64,000 nt of DNA from positions 1 through 64,000 of the forward strand of contig JAJXWH010000010.1 of the NCBI GenBank assembly GCA_021781745.1, in the 5' to 3' direction. The position numbers were made by a program, and so were the translations under genes. The DNA comes from Bacillota bacterium. Its GTDB lineage: Bacteria; Bacillota; Clostridia; Clostridiales; Clostridiaceae. This document shows, one piece after another, positions 44,850 to 51,924 of the stretch (position 1 is its first letter; the number at the start of each line of letters is the position of its first letter). The notes beneath the pieces are model-generated. The model was not told where the DNA came from, made no database searches, and saw nothing but the letters and a program-made list of their open reading frames with translations.

Positions 44850-45632
44850 TTATTTTATACTAAAATTGTCTATATATTCTTCTAAATAATTTGAGAGTTT
44901 ATTAATTTCTTCATTTTGAGGCAAACAATTAATTAAAGCATTTAAAATCTTTTTCTCTTTTATATAACTAAAAGAAAAAGAGAAATTTAAATCTGTTATC
45001 CAGCTTAATTCATATAATTTTCTTTCATTATAATTTTTTATTGAATTATTACTAATTCTTCTGCTTAAAAGAATGTCCTGTATAAATTCCTTATTATATC
45101 CGGGTGTAAAAGGTAAATTATCAATTGCTGGATTGGGATTCTCCTGCCTTTCTTTTTCATATTCAATAATAACTCTAAAGATATCTAGTTTGTCAGCATC
45201 TCTAATTAACTTACAAAATACAGCATCCTCTTCATTTAAATCGTTTGGAAGCATTTTTGTATTATGAAGTATTATTGCTTTTATAATTATTTCTTTTCTT
45301 CTGTCATCCAAATTTTCTAATATCTTATTTTCTTCTAATATCTTAATACCTAGAGTTGCATGATTTTCTGAAAGAGCATCCCTAAAGGTTTTATATTTTC
45401 TAAATTGTTCAAACCGTCCTATGTCATGAAATAAACCTATTATTTCAGCTGTGTTAACTTCTTCTTCTGATAGATTTAAAGATTTTGCAATATTCACAGC
45501 ATGTTTAGCTACATTTAAAGTATGTTTTTCTTTAAGTCCAACATTTTGATCTACTAAACTATCTTCTCCATAAAATTTCTTAACATAAGAATTAAACCAA
45601 TTATAATATTCATTAACTAATTTATTTTCCAT
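44850..45632 (-). CDS. HD-domain phosphohydrolase
   Basis: A 260-residue protein. HTLNVAKHAVNIAKSL, GLFHDIGRFEQFR, ENHATLGIKI and HNTKMLPNDL supply the histidine/aspartate metal ligands of the HD fold. The C-terminal half is helical. HD proteins cleave phosphate esters of nucleotides or related compounds; the substrate here is unknown. It stands alone between the PTS region and the tRNA operon. Confidence 0.8.
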   Translation of the reverse strand: MENKLVNEYYNWFNSYVKKFYGEDSLVDQNVGLKEKHTLNVAKHAVNIAKSLNLSEEEVNTAEIIGLFHDIGRFEQFRKYKTFRDALSENHATLGIKILEENKILENLDDRRKEIIIKAIILHNTKMLPNDLNEEDAVFCKLIRDADKLDIFRVIIEYEKERQENPNPAIDNLPFTPGYNKEFIQDILLSRRISNNSIKNYNERKLYELSWITDLNFSFSFSYIKEKKILNALINCLPQNEEINKLSNYLEEYIDNFSIK

Positions 45633-45760
45633 TATAATCTCCTTAATCTTGTAAATATTTTATTACTATTAAAATATAATTTACTATCCGATACTAATTA
45701 TACATTATCTTACCACTCATTTATATAAGTTATCTGTTAAATTTATACTTTTTAATATAT

Positions 45761-45796
45761 AAAAAAGGAACTGCTTAATTTAACAGTTCCTTTTAA
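45761..45796 (-). terminator. Terminator of the tRNA operon
   Basis: AAAAGGAACTG (45763-45773) pairs with CAGTTCCTTTT (45784-45794); a T-run follows on the minus strand. It lies 28 bases after tRNA-Lys. Confidence 0.8.
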
Positions 45797-45823
45797 TAAT
45801 TCAAAATCTAGACCAAATAAATT

Positions 45824-45899
45824 TGGTGGCTCACCCGGGAATCGAACCCGGGACACCATGATTAAAAGTCATGTGCTCTACCGACTGAGCTAGTGAACC
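45824..45899 (-). tRNA. tRNA-Lys (TTT)
   Basis: A 76-base cloverleaf read on the minus strand from 45899: acceptor GGTTCAC/GTGAGCC, D loop, anticodon loop CTTTTAA (anticodon TTT), T arm GGGTTCGAATCCC, encoded CCA. Last of three tRNAs in one operon. Confidence 0.93.
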
Positions 45900-45902
45900 A
45901 AA

Positions 45903-45977
45903 TGGCTAGGATGACAGGATTCGAACCTGCGAATAATGGAGTCAGAATCCATTGCCTTACCGCTTGGCGACATCCCA
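45903..45977 (-). tRNA. tRNA-Gln (CTG)
   Basis: A 75-base cloverleaf from 45977 on the minus strand: acceptor starting TGGGATG, anticodon loop TTCTGAC (anticodon CTG), T arm AGGTTCGAATCCT, encoded CCA. Clostridia normally carry TTG; a CTG isoacceptor reads only CAG, a rare codon in AT-rich genomes. Confidence 0.9.
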
Positions 45978-45980
45978 ACA

Positions 45981-46057
45981 TGGGGTGAACGATGGGACTC
46001 GAACCCACGACAACCAGTGCCACAAACTGGCGCTCTACCAACTGAACTACGTTCACC
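45981..46057 (-). tRNA. tRNA-His (GTG)
   Basis: A 77-base cloverleaf from 46057 on the minus strand with the extra G at -1 paired to C73, anticodon loop TTGTGGC (anticodon GTG), T arm GGGTTCGAGTCCC, encoded CCA. First of the operon. Confidence 0.93.
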
Positions 46058-46146
46058 ATATTTTTCGTTTAAGCAATTCAAAATACCTTCTAAAATTAAA
46101 AACATAAAATAATTAGTATAGGTTTAAAAATTTGATTTGCTTGTTT

Positions 46147-46175
46147 ATTATAAGTTACATATTATAAATTGTCAA
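46147..46175 (-). promoter_or_regulatory. Consensus sigma-A promoter of the tRNA operon
   Basis: On the minus strand TTGACA (46170-46175), a 17-base spacer and TATAAT (46147-46152), both perfect. It lies 90 bases upstream of tRNA-His, as expected for a stable-RNA operon. Confidence 0.85.
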
Positions 46176-46224
46176 CTATTCATATATATAAAATCACGGC
46201 TGACGCACGAAAAAGTTTAACTAA

Positions 46225-46253
46225 CAAAAAAATTCTTGATAGAATTTTTTAAA
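46225..46253. terminator. Small A/T hairpin
   Basis: AAAAAATTCT-TGAT-AGAATTTTTT, a symmetrical hairpin with runs on both sides. It may end transcription coming from the biosynthetic operon; 46058-46463 otherwise holds only this, the hairpin at 46320 and the tRNA promoter. Confidence 0.5.
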
Positions 46254-46319
46254 AATATACTATTGCAGCATATGATTAGGAGAAAGTAAACGGTAGACCG
46301 TGCACCAATAGTGCAAAAC

Positions 46320-46362
46320 ATAAGCTGGAAATATACCTTGAATTTAGGTAATTCCAGCTTAT
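46320..46362 (-). terminator. Terminator after the biosynthetic operon
   Basis: ATAAGCTGGAA (46320-46330) pairs with TTCCAGCTTAT (46352-46362), and the inner TACC/GGTA extends the stem. On the minus strand it lies about 100 bases after the phosphopantetheinyl transferase stop. Confidence 0.7.
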
Positions 46363-46463
46363 AACTTGTTTTGAAATGCATATTGATGAAATATATGCAT
46401 TCTAAATAAATTCCAGTTTTTATTGCTAATATCAAAATCAATTCAATTTGTTATTAAAATTTA

Positions 46464-47138
46464 TCATAATAAAATCTCATTAATATTTATGTCTTTAATA
46501 ATAGAAGGAAAACTTTCTTCTTTTGAGCATACAGATACAATATGCTTCTCATCAATGCAATATTGGCCGAAATTCACTTTTTTATCAACATCAGAAACGA
46601 CTTCTATTTTATCCTTTATTTCAAATCGAAATGAATCAAAAGAAATTGTTAATCCTTTTCCAATCCATTTAACATAACTTTCTTTTAATGTCCAAATACT
46701 AAAGAAAAATCTGTTTCTTTCTTCTTCCGATTTTTTGATTAATTCATCATATTCCATCTTCGTAAAGCATCTTCTTGCTAAATCTGCTGTTTCAATTTGC
46801 TCAATTTGTTCGATATCTACTCCAATCTCATGACTTCCTATTGCACATATTACCCAATCTCCAGAATGAGAAATATTGAAATAAAAATTTGGACTATTCT
46901 TAAGGTACGGTTTACCAAATTCATTATACACAAATGCGATTTTTTCATTTCTTATTTCTTTATTTTTCAATATTAGATAACGAATAAGAGCTTCTCCAAA
47001 TAAAGCCCTTTTTTTATCGACTTCATAATAAAATTTGTCAATACGACTCCGCTTTTCATTTGAAATACTTAATAAAAGTTCTGCATATTTAGATTTACTT
47101 ATATCGCTTGCAATATTGATGCTATAAATTTCAACCAT
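46464..47138 (-). CDS. Sfp-type 4'-phosphopantetheinyl transferase
   Basis: A 224-residue enzyme that transfers phosphopantetheine from CoA to the carrier-domain serines. Signature motifs are IGVDIEQIEQ, and FFSIWTLKESYVKWIGKGL (the W-x-x-KE-x-x-x-K segment). ATG at 47138 is chosen for GGAGG ahead of it; the frame opens at 47150. It is the last gene of the cluster operon and presumably activates the five carrier domains seen in this window. Confidence 0.9.
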   Translation of the reverse strand: MVEIYSINIASDISKSKYAELLLSISNEKRSRIDKFYYEVDKKRALFGEALIRYLILKNKEIRNEKIAFVYNEFGKPYLKNSPNFYFNISHSGDWVICAIGSHEIGVDIEQIEQIETADLARRCFTKMEYDELIKKSEEERNRFFFSIWTLKESYVKWIGKGLTISFDSFRFEIKDKIEVVSDVDKKVNFGQYCIDEKHIVSVCSKEESFPSIIKDININEILL

Positions 47139-47207
47139 GTAAACCTCCAATAATACTTACTCCATTTTCTCTTATTATGATTGTACATATTTTATATCTG
47201 CTAACTT

Positions 47208-48245
47208 TTACTTTAAATTTTCTATCAAATTCATAAACTTTTTAATTAGATTTATTTCCATTTCTTTCATTGACATTAATGATAATATTGCTTTTTGCTG
47301 AGTTTTTTCCTTATTAGAAATCATAAATTTAAGTACTAAATTTTTTATAATTAAAGCTTTCTTTTCCACTTCTAAATATTCATTTTTTAAATCACTAAAA
47401 CTACTATTTTTATAAATCTCTGATAAATATTCCAAACGCATTACCATGCATTTTTTATGTTCCCAAAGAATTTGCAATGGTCTAAGGTCATATCGTTCAT
47501 CAAGTTTTAATGAATAATACTCTGCTAAAACTTCATATGTATCTAATCCGTAAACAAGCTTTTCATTAATATTCCTCATTGTTTTACGCATTATTAAATT
47601 ATCTTTAGATTTTAATAAGCATTCTAGGGATTTGTAAATTAAATTAATATCCATATCATAAGAAAAGTCATGATCTATTGATAAAATTTTAAAAGGATTA
47701 TAAAATGGTTCGTCACTATTTACTTGCGTACTTTCATAAGCCTTTGTGAAATCCTTAAAGCTAATATCCATTTTTTCAAAATTACCCATACTATCATAAG
47801 CAAGCATTTTAAAAATACTTTTTTCATCATCATATCCAAAACACATTATATCGTGAAAATTATGTTTAACATTATATGCTTCCTTATATGTAATAAAAAA
47901 GTCATCTAAATGTGTAACCAAATATTGATTATTATCTATTATCCATTTTACTATATCACATAATTTATCAGCATAATTATGAATTTGATTTACCATAATG
48001 CTATTGTATCTAATCCAAGGAATCCCAGGATATATTGAATCAATCCATTTATCACACTCAAGTATACTACATAAGTTATTAAAGTCATAAAAATTTTCTA
48101 CATAGTCAGGGTCACACACAAGCTGAATATAATTACTATAAAACCATGGTTTGCATTTCTCTTCATTTAGGGCAATTGATAAGGGATATGCATGAATTGT
48201 ATATCCTTTAATTGGTGAATTTGATAATGTCAGTTCTTTTTCCAT
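47208..48245 (-). CDS. BtrH-like protein lacking the N-terminal cysteine
   Basis: A 345-residue protein of the butirosin BtrH_N type: FHDIMCFGYDDEKSIFKMLA keeps His131 and Asp139 of the His/Asp pair and the D-binding strand. BtrH transfers an acyl group from a carrier to an amine via cysteine. The N-terminal Cys-bearing segment (D-C-x-x-N-S in the paralog) is absent; the region here reads GYTIHAYPLSIAL. Probably a non-catalytic partner or a protein with a different nucleophile. It follows the free carrier gene by 90 bases; the C-terminal half is helical. Confidence 0.65.
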   Translation of the reverse strand: MEKELTLSNSPIKGYTIHAYPLSIALNEEKCKPWFYSNYIQLVCDPDYVENFYDFNNLCSILECDKWIDSIYPGIPWIRYNSIMVNQIHNYADKLCDIVKWIIDNNQYLVTHLDDFFITYKEAYNVKHNFHDIMCFGYDDEKSIFKMLAYDSMGNFEKMDISFKDFTKAYESTQVNSDEPFYNPFKILSIDHDFSYDMDINLIYKSLECLLKSKDNLIMRKTMRNINEKLVYGLDTYEVLAEYYSLKLDERYDLRPLQILWEHKKCMVMRLEYLSEIYKNSSFSDLKNEYLEVEKKALIIKNLVLKFMISNKEKTQQKAILSLMSMKEMEINLIKKFMNLIENLK

Positions 48246-48337
48246 TACTTTCTTCCCTTCTTATAATAGTTTGGCTTCGTAAAAATGTAGCAATTACAAG
48301 ATAATGTACATGTTCTTTAATACTATAATGTCCATAA

Positions 48338-48604
48338 CTAATCTTTTATTAATTTCTTAACATAATTAGATAAATTCTCTATATTCTTAAAAATCTTATT
48401 ATCTAAGTTTTCATCATCAAGTTCTATATCAAATTCACTTTCTATCTCTACAACAATTTTTAAATACTGTAAAGAATTTAATCCTAAGCTTTCAAAATCA
48501 TCTGTCATTTTTATATCTTTCTCATAAATAAATGCATTGGAATATTTTTTCACTATCTCTTCTATTTTTTTATATATTTCATCTTCACTATAATTTTTTT
48601 CCAT
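48338..48604 (-). CDS. Free-standing acyl/peptidyl carrier protein
   Basis: An 88-residue carrier. Ser44 in FESLGLNSLQYLKIV is the phosphopantetheine site, in the usual helix-loop-helix fold. AGGTGATAATAT precedes the ATG. It is not part of a fatty-acid operon; next to a PLP lyase and two BtrH-like proteins it probably holds a substrate or starter delivered in trans. The acidic C-terminal half (FDIELDDENLD) is typical. Confidence 0.85.
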   Translation of the reverse strand: MEKNYSEDEIYKKIEEIVKKYSNAFIYEKDIKMTDDFESLGLNSLQYLKIVVEIESEFDIELDDENLDNKIFKNIENLSNYVKKLIKD

Positions 48605-48727
48605 ATATTATCACCTGCCTCCTTTTTTGCTTTAAAATACTGTAATTAGCCTTTAATAAAATTAATTAAAGTGGAAGTCCCCATATATTTTTCATGTATG
48701 GTTCAAATTTTAACATATATATAATAC

Positions 48728-50098
48728 TTAATTTTTAAAGTTAGGGATAAATTCCATAGTGTAATTATTGAGGTTTAAGAATTCAATATTTTCTTTTTTC
48801 GAAAATCCCTTATTTTTTTCTTCCCTTTTATTCCATAATTCATATACTGCATCTATTACATACATTATATGATTATCAGTATATGTTCTGCGAGGTATAG
48901 ATAGTCTTAATAAAGAATATCTTTTAAATTCACCTTCCGTTGATTCTGCTATCTCCATATTTGATGCATGTGCCCTTACTCCACTTTCTAAATATAATTC
49001 ATATCCAAGTAATTGTGCTGGATATTCATCTAATGGGACATTTTTATAAAATTTTGCTGCATCAATATAAACAGCATGTCCACCATATGGTCTTACTATG
49101 GGAATTCCCCTTTCTTCTAAGGCTTTTCCCAATTTGAATACTTGGTTTTCCCTAGCATCTAAATGAGAAAACTCTATAGCTTCTTTAATCCCCTCGCCTA
49201 TCATTCTTAAATCTCTGCTTGACATGCCGCCATGAGTGAAATATCCTTCATATAATAGACAGAAATTTTTTGCTTTCGCATAAATATCTTTATTTTTTAA
49301 TCCTACTAAACCACCTATTGTTGATAATGCATCCTTTTTGCAGCTCATTATAAACCCATCACAATAAGAGAACATTTCCTTTACTATTTCTATTATCTCT
49401 TTCTCCCTATACCCTTCTTCACGCATTTTTATAAGATATGCATTTTCTGCAAATCTCGATGCATCAAAAAATAATAGTATATCATTTCCTCTACATATTT
49501 CACTTACTCTCCTGATGTTCTCCATAGAAACTGGATGACTTCCAATAGTATTACAAGTAACTGTGATTATTACAAAAGGAATTTGGCCTTTATTCATTTC
49601 AATTATATTTACTAGTTTTTCAATATCTACGTCTCCCTTAAATGAATTTTCATTTCCAATATTATATAATGATTCTACTGCACAATCTATTGCCTGTCCC
49701 CTGCAATTTGTTATATTAGAACTTATAGTATTATAGTGCATATTGCCAACAATAATATCTCCTTCTTTTATTAGCGTTGAACAAAGTATATTCTCTGCAC
49801 CTCTTCCTTGATGGGTAGGTAAATAATACTCACAGCCCATTATCTCATTGACTATTTCCTTTAAATAAAAATACGATGAATCGCCTGCATAAGATTCATC
49901 TGCTATAAACATCTCTGCCCATTGCAAACTACTCATTGCTCCTGTTCCAGAATCGGATATTAAATTTATAAATACTTGATCATTTCTTAAATTGTAAAAA
50001 TTATAGTTAGCTTCTTTAATCCAATTTTTTCTTTGTTCTAATGTGCTCTTTTCTATTTTCTCAACCATTTTTATTTTATATGGTTCAACATATTTCAT
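48728..50098 (-). CDS. Tyrosine phenol-lyase/tryptophanase-like PLP beta-eliminating lyase
   Basis: A 456-residue fold type I PLP enzyme close to tyrosine phenol-lyase (TPL): SDSGTGAMSSLQWAEMF, PTHQGRGAENIL, FDASRFAENAYLIK, MSCKKDALSTIGG (Lys255 Schiff base), YEGYFTHGGMSSRD, RLSIPRRTYT. The TPL phenolate-contact Arg381 and Met379 correspond to Ser379 and His377, so TPL activity is doubtful and tryptophanase is not indicated either. A C-terminal tail of about 25 residues is extra. It should make or break a C-beta bond of an amino acid. It lies between a thioesterase and a free carrier, so the substrate may be a carrier-bound or released product. Confidence 0.8.
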   Translation of the reverse strand: MKYVEPYKIKMVEKIEKSTLEQRKNWIKEANYNFYNLRNDQVFINLISDSGTGAMSSLQWAEMFIADESYAGDSSYFYLKEIVNEIMGCEYYLPTHQGRGAENILCSTLIKEGDIIVGNMHYNTISSNITNCRGQAIDCAVESLYNIGNENSFKGDVDIEKLVNIIEMNKGQIPFVIITVTCNTIGSHPVSMENIRRVSEICRGNDILLFFDASRFAENAYLIKMREEGYREKEIIEIVKEMFSYCDGFIMSCKKDALSTIGGLVGLKNKDIYAKAKNFCLLYEGYFTHGGMSSRDLRMIGEGIKEAIEFSHLDARENQVFKLGKALEERGIPIVRPYGGHAVYIDAAKFYKNVPLDEYPAQLLGYELYLESGVRAHASNMEIAESTEGEFKRYSLLRLSIPRRTYTDNHIMYVIDAVYELWNKREEKNKGFSKKENIEFLNLNNYTMEFIPNFKN

Positions 50099-50131
50099 AA
50101 TTTCACCTACTTTCTATGTTTATCAAGACTT

Positions 50132-50836
50132 TTAAATATATTGGTTAAGTGTATTATTAATAATATTTGCTACTTCTTTAAGATTATCGAATATGTAAAA
50201 ATGACCTCCATTGAATTCAAAACATTCTACTTCATTTTCACTATATTCTCTCCATTGTAATACTTCTTCTTTTGATGCTTCTATATCTTCTGATGCATAT
50301 AATAACGTCATGTTGCATTTAAACATGTTTTTTGGTTCTTTAAAAACATATTCTTCAATTATTTTGTAATCTGCTCGTATTATTGGTGAAAATATATTAA
50401 AAAGTTCTATGTTTCCAATCACTTCTCTATTTATATCTCCTAATTTCAATAACTCTAATGAAAATTCTTCATCTGGTAATTTATAATATTTTTTACCATT
50501 TGAACTTTTTAAATGTGCTGCTCTTCGTGCTGAAATGAAAATATGTTTAGGATAATTTATCTTCAGCTCTTCAAATCTCCCTAAAAGCTCATATATAATA
50601 AGCCCGCCCATACTATGTCCAAATATTGCACATGGTTCATTATAAGCGTTATCTTTTATTTGTTTAGCTACATCATTTACTGCCTCATTCATATCTTCAT
50701 AGAAGGCTTCATTTGTTCTCCTTCCTCTTCCCGCTAATTCAACCAAAATAATTTCAAACTCTGTATCAATATATCTTTTTAGAACAGTATACGAATTAGC
50801 CATTCCTCCTGCATATGGAATGAAAAATAATTTCAT
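50132..50836 (-). CDS. Type II thioesterase
   Basis: A 234-residue alpha/beta hydrolase of the SrfAD/GrsT type. It opens MKLFFIPYAGGMANSY and has the nucleophile elbow FGHSMGG (Ser75), Asp184 (YASEDIEA) and His212 (GGHFYIFD). Such enzymes clear mis-primed or stalled carriers in NRPS/PKS lines. As a separate protein and the only thioesterase in the cluster, it may also help release the product. AAGGAGG precedes the ATG. Confidence 0.88.
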   Translation of the reverse strand: MKLFFIPYAGGMANSYTVLKRYIDTEFEIILVELAGRGRRTNEAFYEDMNEAVNDVAKQIKDNAYNEPCAIFGHSMGGLIIYELLGRFEELKINYPKHIFISARRAAHLKSSNGKKYYKLPDEEFSLELLKLGDINREVIGNIELFNIFSPIIRADYKIIEEYVFKEPKNMFKCNMTLLYASEDIEASKEEVLQWREYSENEVECFEFNGGHFYIFDNLKEVANIINNTLNQYI

Positions 50837-50919
50837 AATTTTCCTCCTTTTATAATCTAGTTGTAGAATTTGATAGAAAGCTCTTTCTTCCTAACAATCT
50901 AACAGTATCTTTATATCTT

Positions 50920-51924
50920 TTAAATTTTTTCTATATAAATATTTTCAAGCTCAACTATTTCTTTAATAGATTCAATAGCTTTTTCAATATCTTTTACTTT
51001 GTAAACTCCAGAAACTAAATACTTAACTATTACTTTCCTAAGCCTGTTCCATTCTTCTAATATAAGATCAATTAAATTGATAATCTCATAATTCTCACAA
51101 TATAAAATATTCATTTTATATTGTTCCACTCTTTTACAATTAATAATATTATTTATTATGTTTAGTATATCTTCTGCTTTATCCTTTAAAACTGTTTCCT
51201 TTAAAACTATTTCTTCTAAGCTTTTAGAAAAATTCTCCAAACTATTTATTCCACAAACAATTTCTTGTTTTTTCAAAAGAAGATTACTTTTAAATGTATC
51301 ACAAAGTGATTTCTTATCTTTTGGATAATAATTTTCTTCTAAGCTTTTATCTAAATAGAATGAATAAAATGAATAAGCAAAATTCCCTACTTTTTCTAAA
51401 CAGTTTTGAATAAATCCATCATTACATTCTTTTAACTCTAGAAATCCTATTTTTCTTTTCATGTATCCCAAATTATCTTTATATTTATGTTCGATAATAT
51501 CAAAAGTTTTATCTTCGATGTCATAACCGAAAACTGTAATAGTATGAAACCAATGAACTTTCTTATACATTTCAGGCCTTATTTTTTCATAATAACAATC
51601 TATAAATACTATAACTGGTCTTTCTTTATTTATTGATTCTATAATATCTTGTACTAAATCCTCACTTTTTTCCTTACATTCAGATTGTATTAAGCATTCT
51701 TCAGAACAAATTTGAGCAAATGGATTCACGGATAAATAATCTATGTTAAAATTTAAATTGCTCGTTTCATTATCTTCCTTATACGCCACTATATCATTAA
51801 CTAAAAATGAAAATATATCTCTTTTAAAATAATTAACTATTGGAAAAAATGAATTGTAAAAGCAATCTCTATAAAAAATTTCATTAAATGGTTCTAAGCC
51901 TTCAATTATCTTTTGATTAGGCAT
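50920..51924 (-). CDS. BtrH-like cysteine acyltransferase
   Basis: A 334-residue protein. YRDCFYNSFFPIV (Cys21), WFHTITVFGYDIEDKTF (His127, Asp135) and a strand-rich N-terminal half match the BtrH_N fold, which transfers acyl groups from carriers to amines or hydroxyls. The C-terminal half is helical. ATG at 51924 overlaps the end of the KS-carrier gene by eight bases, so it is translationally coupled to the last assembly-line protein. It is a strong candidate for product release or transfer. Confidence 0.75.
   Translation of the reverse strand: MPNQKIIEGLEPFNEIFYRDCFYNSFFPIVNYFKRDIFSFLVNDIVAYKEDNETSNLNFNIDYLSVNPFAQICSEECLIQSECKEKSEDLVQDIIESINKERPVIVFIDCYYEKIRPEMYKKVHWFHTITVFGYDIEDKTFDIIEHKYKDNLGYMKRKIGFLELKECNDGFIQNCLEKVGNFAYSFYSFYLDKSLEENYYPKDKKSLCDTFKSNLLLKKQEIVCGINSLENFSKSLEEIVLKETVLKDKAEDILNIINNIINCKRVEQYKMNILYCENYEIINLIDLILEEWNRLRKVIVKYLVSGVYKVKDIEKAIESIKEIVELENIYIEKI

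Noticed and set aside
45862..46105. Reading frames over the tRNA cluster
   Set aside because: They are shadows of tRNA-His, tRNA-Gln and tRNA-Lys.
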